Source of the DNA: Verrucomicrobiia bacterium | Lineage (GTDB): Bacteria > Verrucomicrobiota > Verrucomicrobiia > Limisphaerales > UBA1100 | Length of the DNA stretch: 64,000 bases | Direction: 5' to 3' | Assembly (NCBI GenBank): GCA_014239365.1 | Contig: JAAZZB010000084.1 | Location: 21,980-85,979, forward strand | Shown: one piece after another, positions 22,441 to 31,620 of the stretch | How the letters are laid out: every line of letters starts with the position of its first letter | Numbering within the stretch: the first letter of the stretch is position 1 | The notes under the pieces: model-generated | Databases searched by the model: none | What the model was told of the DNA's origin: nothing | Seen by the model: only the letters and a program-made list of their open reading frames with translations | Made by a program: the position numbers and the translations under genes

Positions 22441-23532
22441 ATGAAACTGATTTTAATTTTAACACTGGCAATATGGATTGCCGGTTGCAAACCCGCCGAA
22501 GAGAGTGGCGGCTCAGCTGCGCCTGCAAATTCTTCCGGCGGGAAAAATTTTGATAACACCGGCATGGCATGGATTCCATCCGGCACATTCAAAATGGGTT
22601 GGGCGGATGGCCCCGCCGATGAGGCGCCGGTGCATCCGGTAAAGCTCGATGGATTTTGGATGGGCGCACACGAGGTGACTAATGATGAGTTTGCCAAGTT
22701 TATCGCCGCCACAAAATATGTGACCGTCGCGGAGCAAGTGCCCACTGCCGAGAGCCTCGGCATTCTGCCGGAGGAGTTTGCTAACATTCCCGAGGACAAA
22801 ATCGTGCCCGGGTCGATTGTGTTCACGCCCCCCAATCAGGAAATTCCTGTGAATATGCTCAAGCAGCATAATATGTGGGGCAAGTGGTGGCGGTATGTGG
22901 CCGGCACAAATTGGCAACATCCCGAGGGGCCGGAATCGGATATTACCAAGCGGGGCAATCATCCGGTGGTGCATATCAATTGGGATGATGCGCGCGCTTA
23001 CTGTGCGTGGCTCACCGATCGCACCGGCGTGAAGCATCGGCTGCCCACCGAGGCGGAGTGGGAATACGCCGCGCGCGGTGGGCTCGACGGCAAAGAATAT
23101 GTGTGGGGCGAAAAACAACAGCCCGGCGAAAAGCCGCTCGCCAATATTTGGCACGGTCGGTTTCCGCGCGAGAATACAAAAGAGGATGGCTTTTACAGCA
23201 CGGCCCCGGTGGGCACGTTCCCTCCCAACGGCTACGGCTTGTACGATGTGGCGGGCAATGTTTGGGAGTGGTGCGCGGATTGGTACGCGCCGAGGTATTA
23301 CGGCAAAAGCCCGGTGAAAAATCCAAGCGGCCCGTTGCAACAGGATAGCTTCGACCCCAATGACGGACGCAAACGCATTCCTAAACGCATCCAGCGCGGC
23401 GGTTCTTATTTGTGTACGGATCTTTATTGCGGCGCATTTCGGCCATCGCGTCGGATGAAAAACACGCCGGATTCAGGTTCACAACACGCGGGTTTTCGCG
23501 TGGTGGCCGATGGGCCTGCGCCGGTGAAATAA
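22441..23532 (+). CDS. formylglycine-generating enzyme (SUMF1/FGE) family lipoprotein
   Basis: Lipobox-like AIWIAGCKP; MAWIPSGTFKMG; GNVWEWCADWY; RGGSYLCTDLYCGAFRPSRRMKNTPDSGSQHAGFRVV. Confidence 0.93.
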   Translation: MKLILILTLAIWIAGCKPAEESGGSAAPANSSGGKNFDNTGMAWIPSGTFKMGWADGPADEAPVHPVKLDGFWMGAHEVTNDEFAKFIAATKYVTVAEQVPTAESLGILPEEFANIPEDKIVPGSIVFTPPNQEIPVNMLKQHNMWGKWWRYVAGTNWQHPEGPESDITKRGNHPVVHINWDDARAYCAWLTDRTGVKHRLPTEAEWEYAARGGLDGKEYVWGEKQQPGEKPLANIWHGRFPRENTKEDGFYSTAPVGTFPPNGYGLYDVAGNVWEWCADWYAPRYYGKSPVKNPSGPLQQDSFDPNDGRKRIPKRIQRGGSYLCTDLYCGAFRPSRRMKNTPDSGSQHAGFRVVADGPAPVK

Positions 23533-23536
23533 AAAA

Positions 23537-23558
23537 CGCCCGGCCTTTCAGCCGGGCG
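23537..23558. terminator. GC-rich hairpin terminator between convergent genes
   Basis: cgcccggc-ctttca-gccgggcg, preceded by an A-run giving a U-tract on the minus strand. Confidence 0.7.
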
Positions 23559-23595
23559 GTGTTGTGATATTAGCGATACCAATCCTGCCGGACAG

Positions 23596-25128
23596 CTATC
23601 TGCTGGCAGATTTTTTTGGAGCCGCGCGGAGCGGCCAGTAAGTTGATTTCACCCGGGCCACGGACAAGTGTTCTTCAAGAATTTTAATTACGCCCGGATG
23701 TTGCGCGGCTACGTTGCGCGTTTCTCCTTTGTCCAATTTCAGATTGTAAAGCTCCAGCGGTTTGCCCGGCGCGGTGCGCACAGCTTTCCAGTCGCCATAG
23801 CGCACGGCTTGTTGTGAACCGGTTTCGTGCACTTCCCAGTACAGAAAATTGTGCTGTTGTTTTTGTGGCAATCCGATGAGCGTGGGCAGTAGCGAAATGC
23901 CGTCTGTCTCGCGCGGGGTGGGTAGCTTCGCCACTTGCAGCAGCGTGGGCAGCATATCCCAAAACGGAAAGGGCTGTTCGGTCACGGCACCGGCTTTCAC
24001 TTTGCCTTTCCATTTTACAATCATCGGCACGCGGATGCCGCCTTCGTAAAGGCTGCGTTTGATCCCGCGGAAGGGCCCGGCGCCCCGGAAAAATTTCGGG
24101 TCATTGCCGCCTTCCATGTGTGGGCCGTTGTCGCTGGTGAACAGGATGATGGTGTCCTCCTCAATATCATACTCGCGCAGCTTGGTGAGGATTTGGCCGA
24201 TCGCTTGGTCCATTCGGGTGATCATCGCCGCCTTGTTGCGTTCCGGGCGCGGCCAGCGTTCGCCGGCGTAGGGGTTGTTGAAGGCGGGCACTTCCATTCC
24301 GTTGCGCGTCTTTTGCGCCAGCCCATTGTTTGCGTGCGGCGCGGTGTAGGAGACGTACAGGAAAAAGGGTTTGTACTGGCTTTCCGGCGCGGGCTTGTAA
24401 ATGCGGATGGCGTTCAGTGCCGCTTTGGTGATGATATCCGTGCTGTACTCAACGCGTCGCCCGCCGGCGTTGGCGTGGATTTTGATGTCGCCATTGAATT
24501 GGTTGATGCCGCCAATGCCCGGCTCGAATCGCCATAAGTAAGTGGGGTAATAATTATTGGCGTGGAGTTGATCGACGAATCCGGCCCAGTGGCGGAAGCC
24601 TTTGCGGAAGGGTTCGCCGGTGGTGCCTTTTTCGCCAAGATTCCATTTGCCGAGCGCGATGGTTTCGTAGTTGGCGGCCATTAGGATTTGCGGGAGGGTG
24701 ATGTCAATGGCGCGAAGGGGCACGCGGCGATTGCCGCGGATGTACGCGTGGCCGGTGTGTTTGCCGGTGAAGAGCGAGCCGCGCGAGGCATCGCCAATGG
24801 AGCTGCCCGCGTAGGCTTGGGTGAAGCGCATTCCTTCAGCCGCCATGCGGTCGAGATGGGGCGTCTTGATAACCGGCTGGCCGTAGCTGCCCAGTTCACC
24901 CCAGCCGAGGTCATCGGCCATAATCAAAATAATGTTGGGCGAGCTGGGCCCTTTGCGTTTTTGTGACTGCACGTCCAGCGGAAAGGTTGGCGCATTGGGC
25001 TGGGGTGTGCCCAACCCGGGGCGTGGCGCGGGGATGCGAATGGGTTGTGGTGTGGGTTGAGCCCAAGCGGGGGCGGTTACGGCAAACAAGCAAGCAAACG
25101 CAATGCTCTTGCGAATCAATTTTTCCAT
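23596..25128 (-). CDS. sulfatase-family protein with Gly at the formylglycine position
   Basis: NIILIMADDLGWGELGSYGQPVIKTPHLDRMAAEGMRFTQAYAGSSIGDASRGSLFTGKHTG; FTSDNGPH; signal peptide. Confidence 0.93.
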   Translation of the reverse strand: MEKLIRKSIAFACLFAVTAPAWAQPTPQPIRIPAPRPGLGTPQPNAPTFPLDVQSQKRKGPSSPNIILIMADDLGWGELGSYGQPVIKTPHLDRMAAEGMRFTQAYAGSSIGDASRGSLFTGKHTGHAYIRGNRRVPLRAIDITLPQILMAANYETIALGKWNLGEKGTTGEPFRKGFRHWAGFVDQLHANNYYPTYLWRFEPGIGGINQFNGDIKIHANAGGRRVEYSTDIITKAALNAIRIYKPAPESQYKPFFLYVSYTAPHANNGLAQKTRNGMEVPAFNNPYAGERWPRPERNKAAMITRMDQAIGQILTKLREYDIEEDTIILFTSDNGPHMEGGNDPKFFRGAGPFRGIKRSLYEGGIRVPMIVKWKGKVKAGAVTEQPFPFWDMLPTLLQVAKLPTPRETDGISLLPTLIGLPQKQQHNFLYWEVHETGSQQAVRYGDWKAVRTAPGKPLELYNLKLDKGETRNVAAQHPGVIKILEEHLSVARVKSTYWPLRAAPKKSASR

Positions 25129-25195
25129 AAGATGTTTTTCCCTCCTTAAGTTGCTGGAATCAGCAACCGGAATGAGTATGGGTAATTCAGCCCGT

Positions 25196-25219
25196 TTGTG
25201 AATAAAAATTTATTCACAA
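25196..25219. promoter_or_regulatory. perfect AT-rich 24-bp palindrome (ttgtgaataaa-aa-tttattcacaa), possible operator or terminator element
   Basis: Two 11-nt perfectly complementary arms; upstream of sulfatase, downstream of larA-like gene. Confidence 0.5.
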
Positions 25220-25229
25220 TTGCCGGTGT

Positions 25230-26495
25230 TCATTCCGTCAAATACGGAATCGTCAACGGCCCTTGTGGCAGCACGGCCACGCGGGCATCGGGGCCGTGGC
25301 GTTCCAGTTCTGACGCGACCATCGCGCTGATGTCTTCGCACGGCGTGAGGTGCGCGGCGCGCAGGGTTTCGGCATCGAGCGAACTGTACACGCGCACATC
25401 GGCGCGTTGCTGGATGAGTGCCTGGATTTGCGCCTGCCATTGTTCGGGTTTTGTAAATCCCGGCGTGGCGAGGAGGCTTAGCACTTCTTCAGGACTGCGC
25501 GCGGTGCGCAGTAGTTGATCCATCGGGCTGTGCTCGGGCACGCCTTCGCGGCATTCGCAGGCGAGGATGAGCGTGCCGCCTTCTTTCACAATCCGCGCCC
25601 CGGCGCTCATGCCTTTCACGCCTTGATATAAATTGAGGTCCAACGGATAACCACTGTTAGTCGTCACCACCACGTCGAAGGGTTTTTCCACCGGTTGCAT
25701 CGCAGTGCGCGCCACAAACTCGCAGCCTGTTTTGTGCGCTTCGATCAGATTACCGGCAAACACATTGGTGATTTGGCGTTGCTCATTCAGCGTGACATTC
25801 AGCAAAAAACTCGGGCCGGGCCGTTGGGCGATGGCGAGCATTTCCTCCCAAATCGGATTGCCGTACGTGACGCCAAACGTGCTCTTCGGATTACTGATGT
25901 GGCTTGCGCCGTGATTACTCATCACCGTTTCCAACGCCGCCACGCCGGGCATAATGCCTTTGGGACCTCCGCTGTAGCCGGCGAAAAAATGCGGCTCGAT
26001 GAAGCCGGTGACGATGCGCAAATCCGCCTCCACCGCGTGGCGATGGATGAGCGCGGGCGTGCCATCGTGGGTGGTGCCCAGCGCGATGTGGGCATCGGGG
26101 TTGTTCGGCTCGGCATTGACCACGCGATAATTATTGACCACTTCGCGCGTGAGCATTTGCTCCATCTCCGCGCGCGAATTAGGCCGATGCGTGCCGAGTT
26201 GGTTCAGTAGCAAAATGTTTTCGCGCGGCACGTGGGCCAAGTGTTCTAGCAACCACGGGATGATGCGCTCGTTGGGCGTGGCGCGGGTGAGGTCGGTGAA
26301 GAGGATGCAGATTTTGGTGTCCGCTTTGATCAACTGCTTGAGCGGTTTTTCGCTGATTGGATTTTCCAGCGCGGTCAATAACGAGGCGCGTTCATCGGGC
26401 AAGCCTTCGCGCGGGGAGGGGGTGATGACCGTCGTGCGGTCGTCCGGGCATTCAATGGGCAACTGCCCTTCGCCGTATGCGAGTTGGATTTCCAT
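25230..26495 (-). CDS. LarA-like nickel-dependent racemase family (DUF2088)
   Basis: MEIQLAYGEGQLPIECPDDRTTVI; LFTDLTRATPNERIIPWLLEHL; GTHRPNSRAEMEQML; GFIEPHFFAGYSGGPKGIMPGVAA. Confidence 0.87.
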   Translation of the reverse strand: MEIQLAYGEGQLPIECPDDRTTVITPSPREGLPDERASLLTALENPISEKPLKQLIKADTKICILFTDLTRATPNERIIPWLLEHLAHVPRENILLLNQLGTHRPNSRAEMEQMLTREVVNNYRVVNAEPNNPDAHIALGTTHDGTPALIHRHAVEADLRIVTGFIEPHFFAGYSGGPKGIMPGVAALETVMSNHGASHISNPKSTFGVTYGNPIWEEMLAIAQRPGPSFLLNVTLNEQRQITNVFAGNLIEAHKTGCEFVARTAMQPVEKPFDVVVTTNSGYPLDLNLYQGVKGMSAGARIVKEGGTLILACECREGVPEHSPMDQLLRTARSPEEVLSLLATPGFTKPEQWQAQIQALIQQRADVRVYSSLDAETLRAAHLTPCEDISAMVASELERHGPDARVAVLPQGPLTIPYLTE

Positions 26496-26580
26496 CCGCG
26501 CGCAGTATGCCGTTCGCGCCGCGCGGGGCCAAGGCAAATGCGGTGCTTGAACAATTCGGTGATTTTCGTATGCTCCGCCA

Positions 26581-27615
26581 ATGAAGTTGTGGAAACACAT
26601 TCAATGGTTGAGCTTGGCCGCGTTGATGGCGGGGTTGACGGCTTGCACGACTGTTCCGGAGACCGGCCGCTCGCAGCTCAATCTGATTTCCCCCTCGATG
26701 GAGCGGGGGATGGGGCGCGATGCGTTTATCAATTTGAAAGGAAGCGCGTCGCTGAGCAGCGACCAAAACGCCACCGCGATTTTGCAACGCGTGGGCAGTC
26801 GCATCGCCGCCGTGGCGGATTTGCCCAAGGCGCAGTGGGAGTTTGTGCTGTTCGAGAACAGCCAAGCCAACGCGTTTTGTTTGCCCGGCGGTAAGGTGGG
26901 CGTGTACACGGGTATGTTGCAAATCACCCAAACCGAAGCCGGCCTCGCCACGGTGTTGGCGCACGAAGTGGCACACGCGGTGGCGCATCACGGGGCCGAA
27001 CGCATCAGCCGCGTGCTTGTGGTGAATGGCGTGGGGATGGCGTTGATTTCGCAATTCACCAAAATGGATGCCGCCAGTAAAAATGCGTTGATGCTCGCGT
27101 ACGGCCTCGGCACCACGCTCGGCACCGAGCTGCCGCACAGTCGGTTGCAGGAAAGTGAGGCCGACCGCATCGGGCTGATTTATATGGCGCGGGCGGGGTA
27201 CGATCCGGCGGAGGCGATTAAGTTTTGGGAACGCTTCGCCGAATATAACCGCGCCCAAGGCGGCAGCAGCACGCCGTGGTTTCTGCGCACTCATCCACTG
27301 GATGAACAACGCATCGAAGATCTCAAACGCCTCCTGCCGGAAGCCCAACTCCAATACCGTCCGCGAGGAAAAGAAGATCCGCCCACCCCCACGCCAATTT
27401 TGCCAAAAGAAATTTCCAAAACCATCACCCTCATCAACCCCAAAACCGGCGCGCGCAAAGTCATCGAGTGGAAACCGGGAATGACCATTTACACCGCCCG
27501 CCGCAAAGCCGGCATTCGCCCCACCGGCCCGCCCCAACTCACCCGCGCCGGAAAACTCCGCCCCGCCAAACCCGCCACCACATTAAAAGCCGGCGACGTA
27601 GTGCGCTGGAAATAA
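26581..27615 (+). CDS. M48 family metalloprotease, putative lipoprotein
   Basis: HEVAHAVAHHGAE (HExxH); QESEADRIGLIYMARAGYDP; lipobox-like AGLTACTT. Confidence 0.92.
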   Translation: MKLWKHIQWLSLAALMAGLTACTTVPETGRSQLNLISPSMERGMGRDAFINLKGSASLSSDQNATAILQRVGSRIAAVADLPKAQWEFVLFENSQANAFCLPGGKVGVYTGMLQITQTEAGLATVLAHEVAHAVAHHGAERISRVLVVNGVGMALISQFTKMDAASKNALMLAYGLGTTLGTELPHSRLQESEADRIGLIYMARAGYDPAEAIKFWERFAEYNRAQGGSSTPWFLRTHPLDEQRIEDLKRLLPEAQLQYRPRGKEDPPTPTPILPKEISKTITLINPKTGARKVIEWKPGMTIYTARRKAGIRPTGPPQLTRAGKLRPAKPATTLKAGDVVRWK

Positions 27616-27750
27616 ATTTAGCGTCGGCTTACGGCTCCCGTTCAACAGGGGTCATTCTGTGAATAACAATTTTTTCTCTCGTTTGACTTTGGCTCAACAC
27701 CTAACTAATTTCAGTTAGTTTATCGAAGCAATACGAACCGTATATTTTCA

Positions 27751-29130
27751 ATGAAACCCATTTATATATTTTTCTGTGTAATCGGAGTTTTGATCGGGGT
27801 TGCCGGTTCACAGATGTTTTCCGGCCCCGCAAACCGCGTTGAAACATCGTCAGTTCGAACCGCCAAAGAGCGAAGGGAGCACCTGCGTGTGGAGCGTCAA
27901 CAACGGGCGGAGCAACGGCAATTGGATGCAGTTTTGTTTCCTCCCGCTCCAATGCTGTCAACGACCGAGCCCGGGGAAGTGGCAGTAGAGATAATTGAAA
28001 AACTGAGGGTGCTGAAAAATGATGATTCGAGAATTTTTCAGCGTCGCATCATCCATTATTTTGAAAGCCTTTTGGAATTAGGGCCGGCATCGGTGCCGGC
28101 AATGATTGCTTTTTTGAATGAAGTGAATGATGTGATCTTTTTTGATCGTGAGCATTACAAACAAATTTCAATTGTCGGTACGTTTCAAATCCATCCCTCC
28201 TCTGGGCTGGTGGGTCTTTATGGTTTGAAGGGCGAGAAGCCGGATCCAATTTATTATCGTTCCAATAAGCGGCTGCCCAGTTTGAAGGGGATTGTTCCTT
28301 GGGCTTTTGTGCCCAAAAGTATGCGGCTGGGCATTGTTGAAACATTGGTAATGATGGGTGGGGATGAAGCGCGCGCCGGATTGGTAGTAGCCTTGAACAC
28401 CACGCGCGATGGGTTTGAGGTTGCGATGCTGGACGTGTGTTTTAGAATGATGGAAACCCCAAACCAAAAAGAACTGGTAACAAATGTGATCCATAAAATT
28501 CTGAATGAATTTCCAGATTATCCGCAAACAAATTTTGAACAAAGTTCGCGTGAATACCTGTTCACGTTGTTGGTGAAATATAATGACCACCGGTATGTGC
28601 CGGTCGCAAAGGACAGAATTGTGGATGAAGCCACCGGACGGATGAATCCAAACTCTGTGGAATATTTAATTTCAACACTCGGTCCGGATGCGTTGACAAT
28701 TCTGGGGCCGTATTACTTCGGTAACCTTCTTTCAAACGAATGGGATCGGCGTGGGTTAAGGAATAAAATGCTTCCATTTTTGGGTCATCACCCAATCGCT
28801 GCGGATGTCTTTCGCCGTGCGATGGGGGAGGTTGGGAAGGGTGAATCTAAATTGGAAAAGGCAGATTTTCTGGCAACGTTGTGGTCATCACGGGAATTGC
28901 GAGCAGTCCGAAACGCTGATTACAAGCAAGTGATGAAGAATCGGATTAAAATATACAGCGAATTAAAACGATTCCCACCGGCTGCATATCATGAATTAGT
29001 GGATTCCTCGTTTAACACGACAATTTCCAAGATGCAAAAAGAAATGCGCGATATTCTTGATCGAGAATTTTTTGTTACCTCCGGGGGCGTAGTGTTGCTT
29101 ATAGAAGAAACGCGAACGGAAACCCAATGA
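27751..29130 (+). CDS. hypothetical exported/membrane-anchored protein
   Basis: 459-aa ORF with N-terminal hydrophobic segment; family not recognised. Confidence 0.7.
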   Translation: MKPIYIFFCVIGVLIGVAGSQMFSGPANRVETSSVRTAKERREHLRVERQQRAEQRQLDAVLFPPAPMLSTTEPGEVAVEIIEKLRVLKNDDSRIFQRRIIHYFESLLELGPASVPAMIAFLNEVNDVIFFDREHYKQISIVGTFQIHPSSGLVGLYGLKGEKPDPIYYRSNKRLPSLKGIVPWAFVPKSMRLGIVETLVMMGGDEARAGLVVALNTTRDGFEVAMLDVCFRMMETPNQKELVTNVIHKILNEFPDYPQTNFEQSSREYLFTLLVKYNDHRYVPVAKDRIVDEATGRMNPNSVEYLISTLGPDALTILGPYYFGNLLSNEWDRRGLRNKMLPFLGHHPIAADVFRRAMGEVGKGESKLEKADFLATLWSSRELRAVRNADYKQVMKNRIKIYSELKRFPPAAYHELVDSSFNTTISKMQKEMRDILDREFFVTSGGVVLLIEETRTETQ

Positions 29131-29274
29131 AACCCATTTATATATTTTTCTGTCTGATCGGAGTTTGATCAGGGTTGCCGGTTCACAGATTTTTTCTGAT
29201 CCTACAATCCGCGTGGATGAAACGCCAAACCCGCCACCACATCAAAAGTCGGCGACGTAGTGCGCTGGAAATAG
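29127..29274 (+). pseudogene. chimeric duplication scar: 5' end of the 27751 gene fused to the 3' end of the M48 gene
   Basis: 29127-29219 resembles 27751-27845; 29223-29274 matches 27564-27615 with 3 mismatches over 52 nt by eye. Confidence 0.9.
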
Positions 29275-29311
29275 TGTGGGGCTTGTTTCAATCACTTCTT
29301 TAAACTAGCCT

Positions 29312-30675
29312 TTGGCTATGTCCAGCACTGGCCCTCAGGATGCGCCGACTCATTGGCGCGGGATTCTTCGGCATCTTGGCCCGGGGCTAATTATCACGGC
29401 TTGTATCGTGGGCTCGGGGGAGTTGATTGCCACGCCGATGGTGGGGGCGGAGTATGGGTTTAGTTTGCTGTGGTTTATCATCGGCGGCTGTATGATCAAG
29501 GTGCTGGTGCAGGTGGAGCTGGGGCGGTTTGCAATTTCAAAGGGGATGACGACGCTGGAGGCGATGAACACGATTCCGGGGCCGCGGCTGGTGGTGTCTT
29601 GGTTGGTGTGGTGTTGGCTGTTTATGTTTGTGGGGATTTTGTTTCAGCTCGGCGGCATTGTGGGCGGGGTGGGGAAGGTGGTGGCGGAGTTGGGATGGTT
29701 CGAGGAATTTGGGGGCACGGGAATTTTTACGTTGGATCGGCTGATCGCGCTGGCAGTGTCGGCGGCGACGGTGGCGATTTTGGCTTCGGGCAAGTACAAA
29801 CCGGTGGAGGTGTTTTCGACGATCGTGGTGGTGTTGTTTATGGTGGCGACGTTGTTTGCGTTGGGGAGTTTGCAATGGTCGCCGGAGATGGCGGCGCATT
29901 CGATTTCGTGGAGCGATCTTCGTGAGGGATTTCAGTTTCGTTTGCCGGGGGATTTTTCCACGGCGTTTGCGGCGTTCGGCACATCGGCGTGGGGGCGTCG
30001 GAGTTGATTTATTATCCATATTGGTGTTTGGAAAAAGGCTACGCGCGCAATGTCGGCACGCCGAATCCCACGAACGTTTGGTACAAGCGCACGCAGGGTT
30101 GGCTGCGGGTGATGCGGATCGATGCGTGCGTGTCGATGGTGATTTACACGGGGGCGACGGTGGCGTTTTTTCTGCTCGGCGCGGCGCTGCTGCACGGCGC
30201 TTCGGGGGTGAGCAATGACACGATGATCGCGGATCTCTCCAAAATGTACGCGCCACTCGGCAAGGCGGGGTTGACGGTTTTTCTGCTGGGCGCGTTTGTG
30301 GTTTTGTTTTCCACAATGGTGACGGCGTCGGCTTCGAACGCGCGATTGTTGGCGGATGGGTTGGTGCTGTTTCAACTCAAGAAACCGCGTAGCGAAAAGG
30401 AGCGCACGAAGTTGCTGAGCCAATGTTGCATCGCAGTGCCGATGGTGTGCGCGGGGGTGTATTTATTTGTGGGCGCGCCGGTGTCGTTAGTGCTGGTGGG
30501 CGGCGTGGCGCAGGCGTTGATGCTACCATTCCTCGCGGGCGCGGCGTTGTATTTCCGCTATAAACAAACGGACAAACCGCTGCAACCGGGCAAGGTGTGG
30601 ACGGCGTTGCTGTGGGTTTCGGCCCTCGCGATGGCGGCAGTGGGGTTGTTTCAGTTTTATCAAAAGTTGACTTAG
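29312..30675 (+). pseudogene. Nramp-family divalent metal transporter, frameshifted
   Basis: 29312..30007 and 29989..30675 are two halves; adding one base at about 29981 restores AAFGTIGVGASELIYYPYW. Confidence 0.88.
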
Positions 30676-30746
30676 CCGCTCCGTCGATTGGTTTTTCTTT
30701 TGCCAAACGGCGGAAGATTGAACAGTCTCCGGCCCTGCCGAATATT

Positions 30747-31562
30747 ATGACTTTGCCAACTGTGAAAATGACCGAGGGCATCCACGTGATGCATTTGTTT
30801 TATCGCGTGGATCGAATGGCGTGGGATGAGCTTTCCCCGCGCGAAAGCGAGGCCGCGCGCGAACGCCTTGAAGCCCTCTGCGCCGCCAACAGCGATGCCT
30901 CGCATCCGCTCTTGCGCTGCTACGCCAATGTGAGCGGCAAGGCGGATCTTGCGTTTTGGCTCTTCCACGAAGACCTCGCGCAGCTCGCGCAAATGCATCG
31001 CGACCTCGAGGCGTGCTTTCCGGCGGGCAGTATCGATTTGGTTTACAGTTACTTCAGCGTCACGGAGTTGACGGAATATCAACCGACCGAAGATGACCTC
31101 AAAGCGCGCGCGTTGCGAGAGTTCAAGCTCGAAGAAGGCACGCCGGAGTTTGATGCCAAAATGGAAGAGCTGATGGCGTGGAAAGTGGATTACGAAAAAT
31201 TCCGGCTCTACCCCGAAATGCCCGATTGGGATGTGATGTGTTTTTATCCAATGCTCAAAAAACGGCAGGGCGAGGACAACTGGTACAGTCTCGATTTCGA
31301 CACGCGCAAAAAACTAATGCGCACCCACGCCATCACTGGCCGCAAATACGCCGGTCGCATCAGCCAGCTCATCACCGGCAGCACTGGTCTCGATGACTGG
31401 GAATGGGGCGTCACGCTGATGGCCAAAGAAGTCGCCTCAGTAAAAGACATCGTCCACGAAATGCGCAAAGACGAAGTGACCGCCCGCTACGGCGAGTTCG
31501 GACCCTTTTACATTAACCTCCGTCTTGAGCCGCCCGCGTTGTGGGCGCATTTGGGGTTGTAG
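30747..31562 (+). CDS. hemQ: HemQ-type (chlorite dismutase-like) coproheme decarboxylase
   Basis: HVMHLFYRVDRMAW; CFYPMLKKRQGEDNWYSLDFDTRKKLMRTHAITGRKYAGRISQLITGSTGLDDWEWGVTL. Confidence 0.9.
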   Translation: MTLPTVKMTEGIHVMHLFYRVDRMAWDELSPRESEAARERLEALCAANSDASHPLLRCYANVSGKADLAFWLFHEDLAQLAQMHRDLEACFPAGSIDLVYSYFSVTELTEYQPTEDDLKARALREFKLEEGTPEFDAKMEELMAWKVDYEKFRLYPEMPDWDVMCFYPMLKKRQGEDNWYSLDFDTRKKLMRTHAITGRKYAGRISQLITGSTGLDDWEWGVTLMAKEVASVKDIVHEMRKDEVTARYGEFGPFYINLRLEPPALWAHLGL

Positions 31563-31620
31563 ATTTGAACCGCCCAGCTTCGCGCTTGACCATCGCCGCT
31601 GCCGGTTGTTTTCTCCCCGC

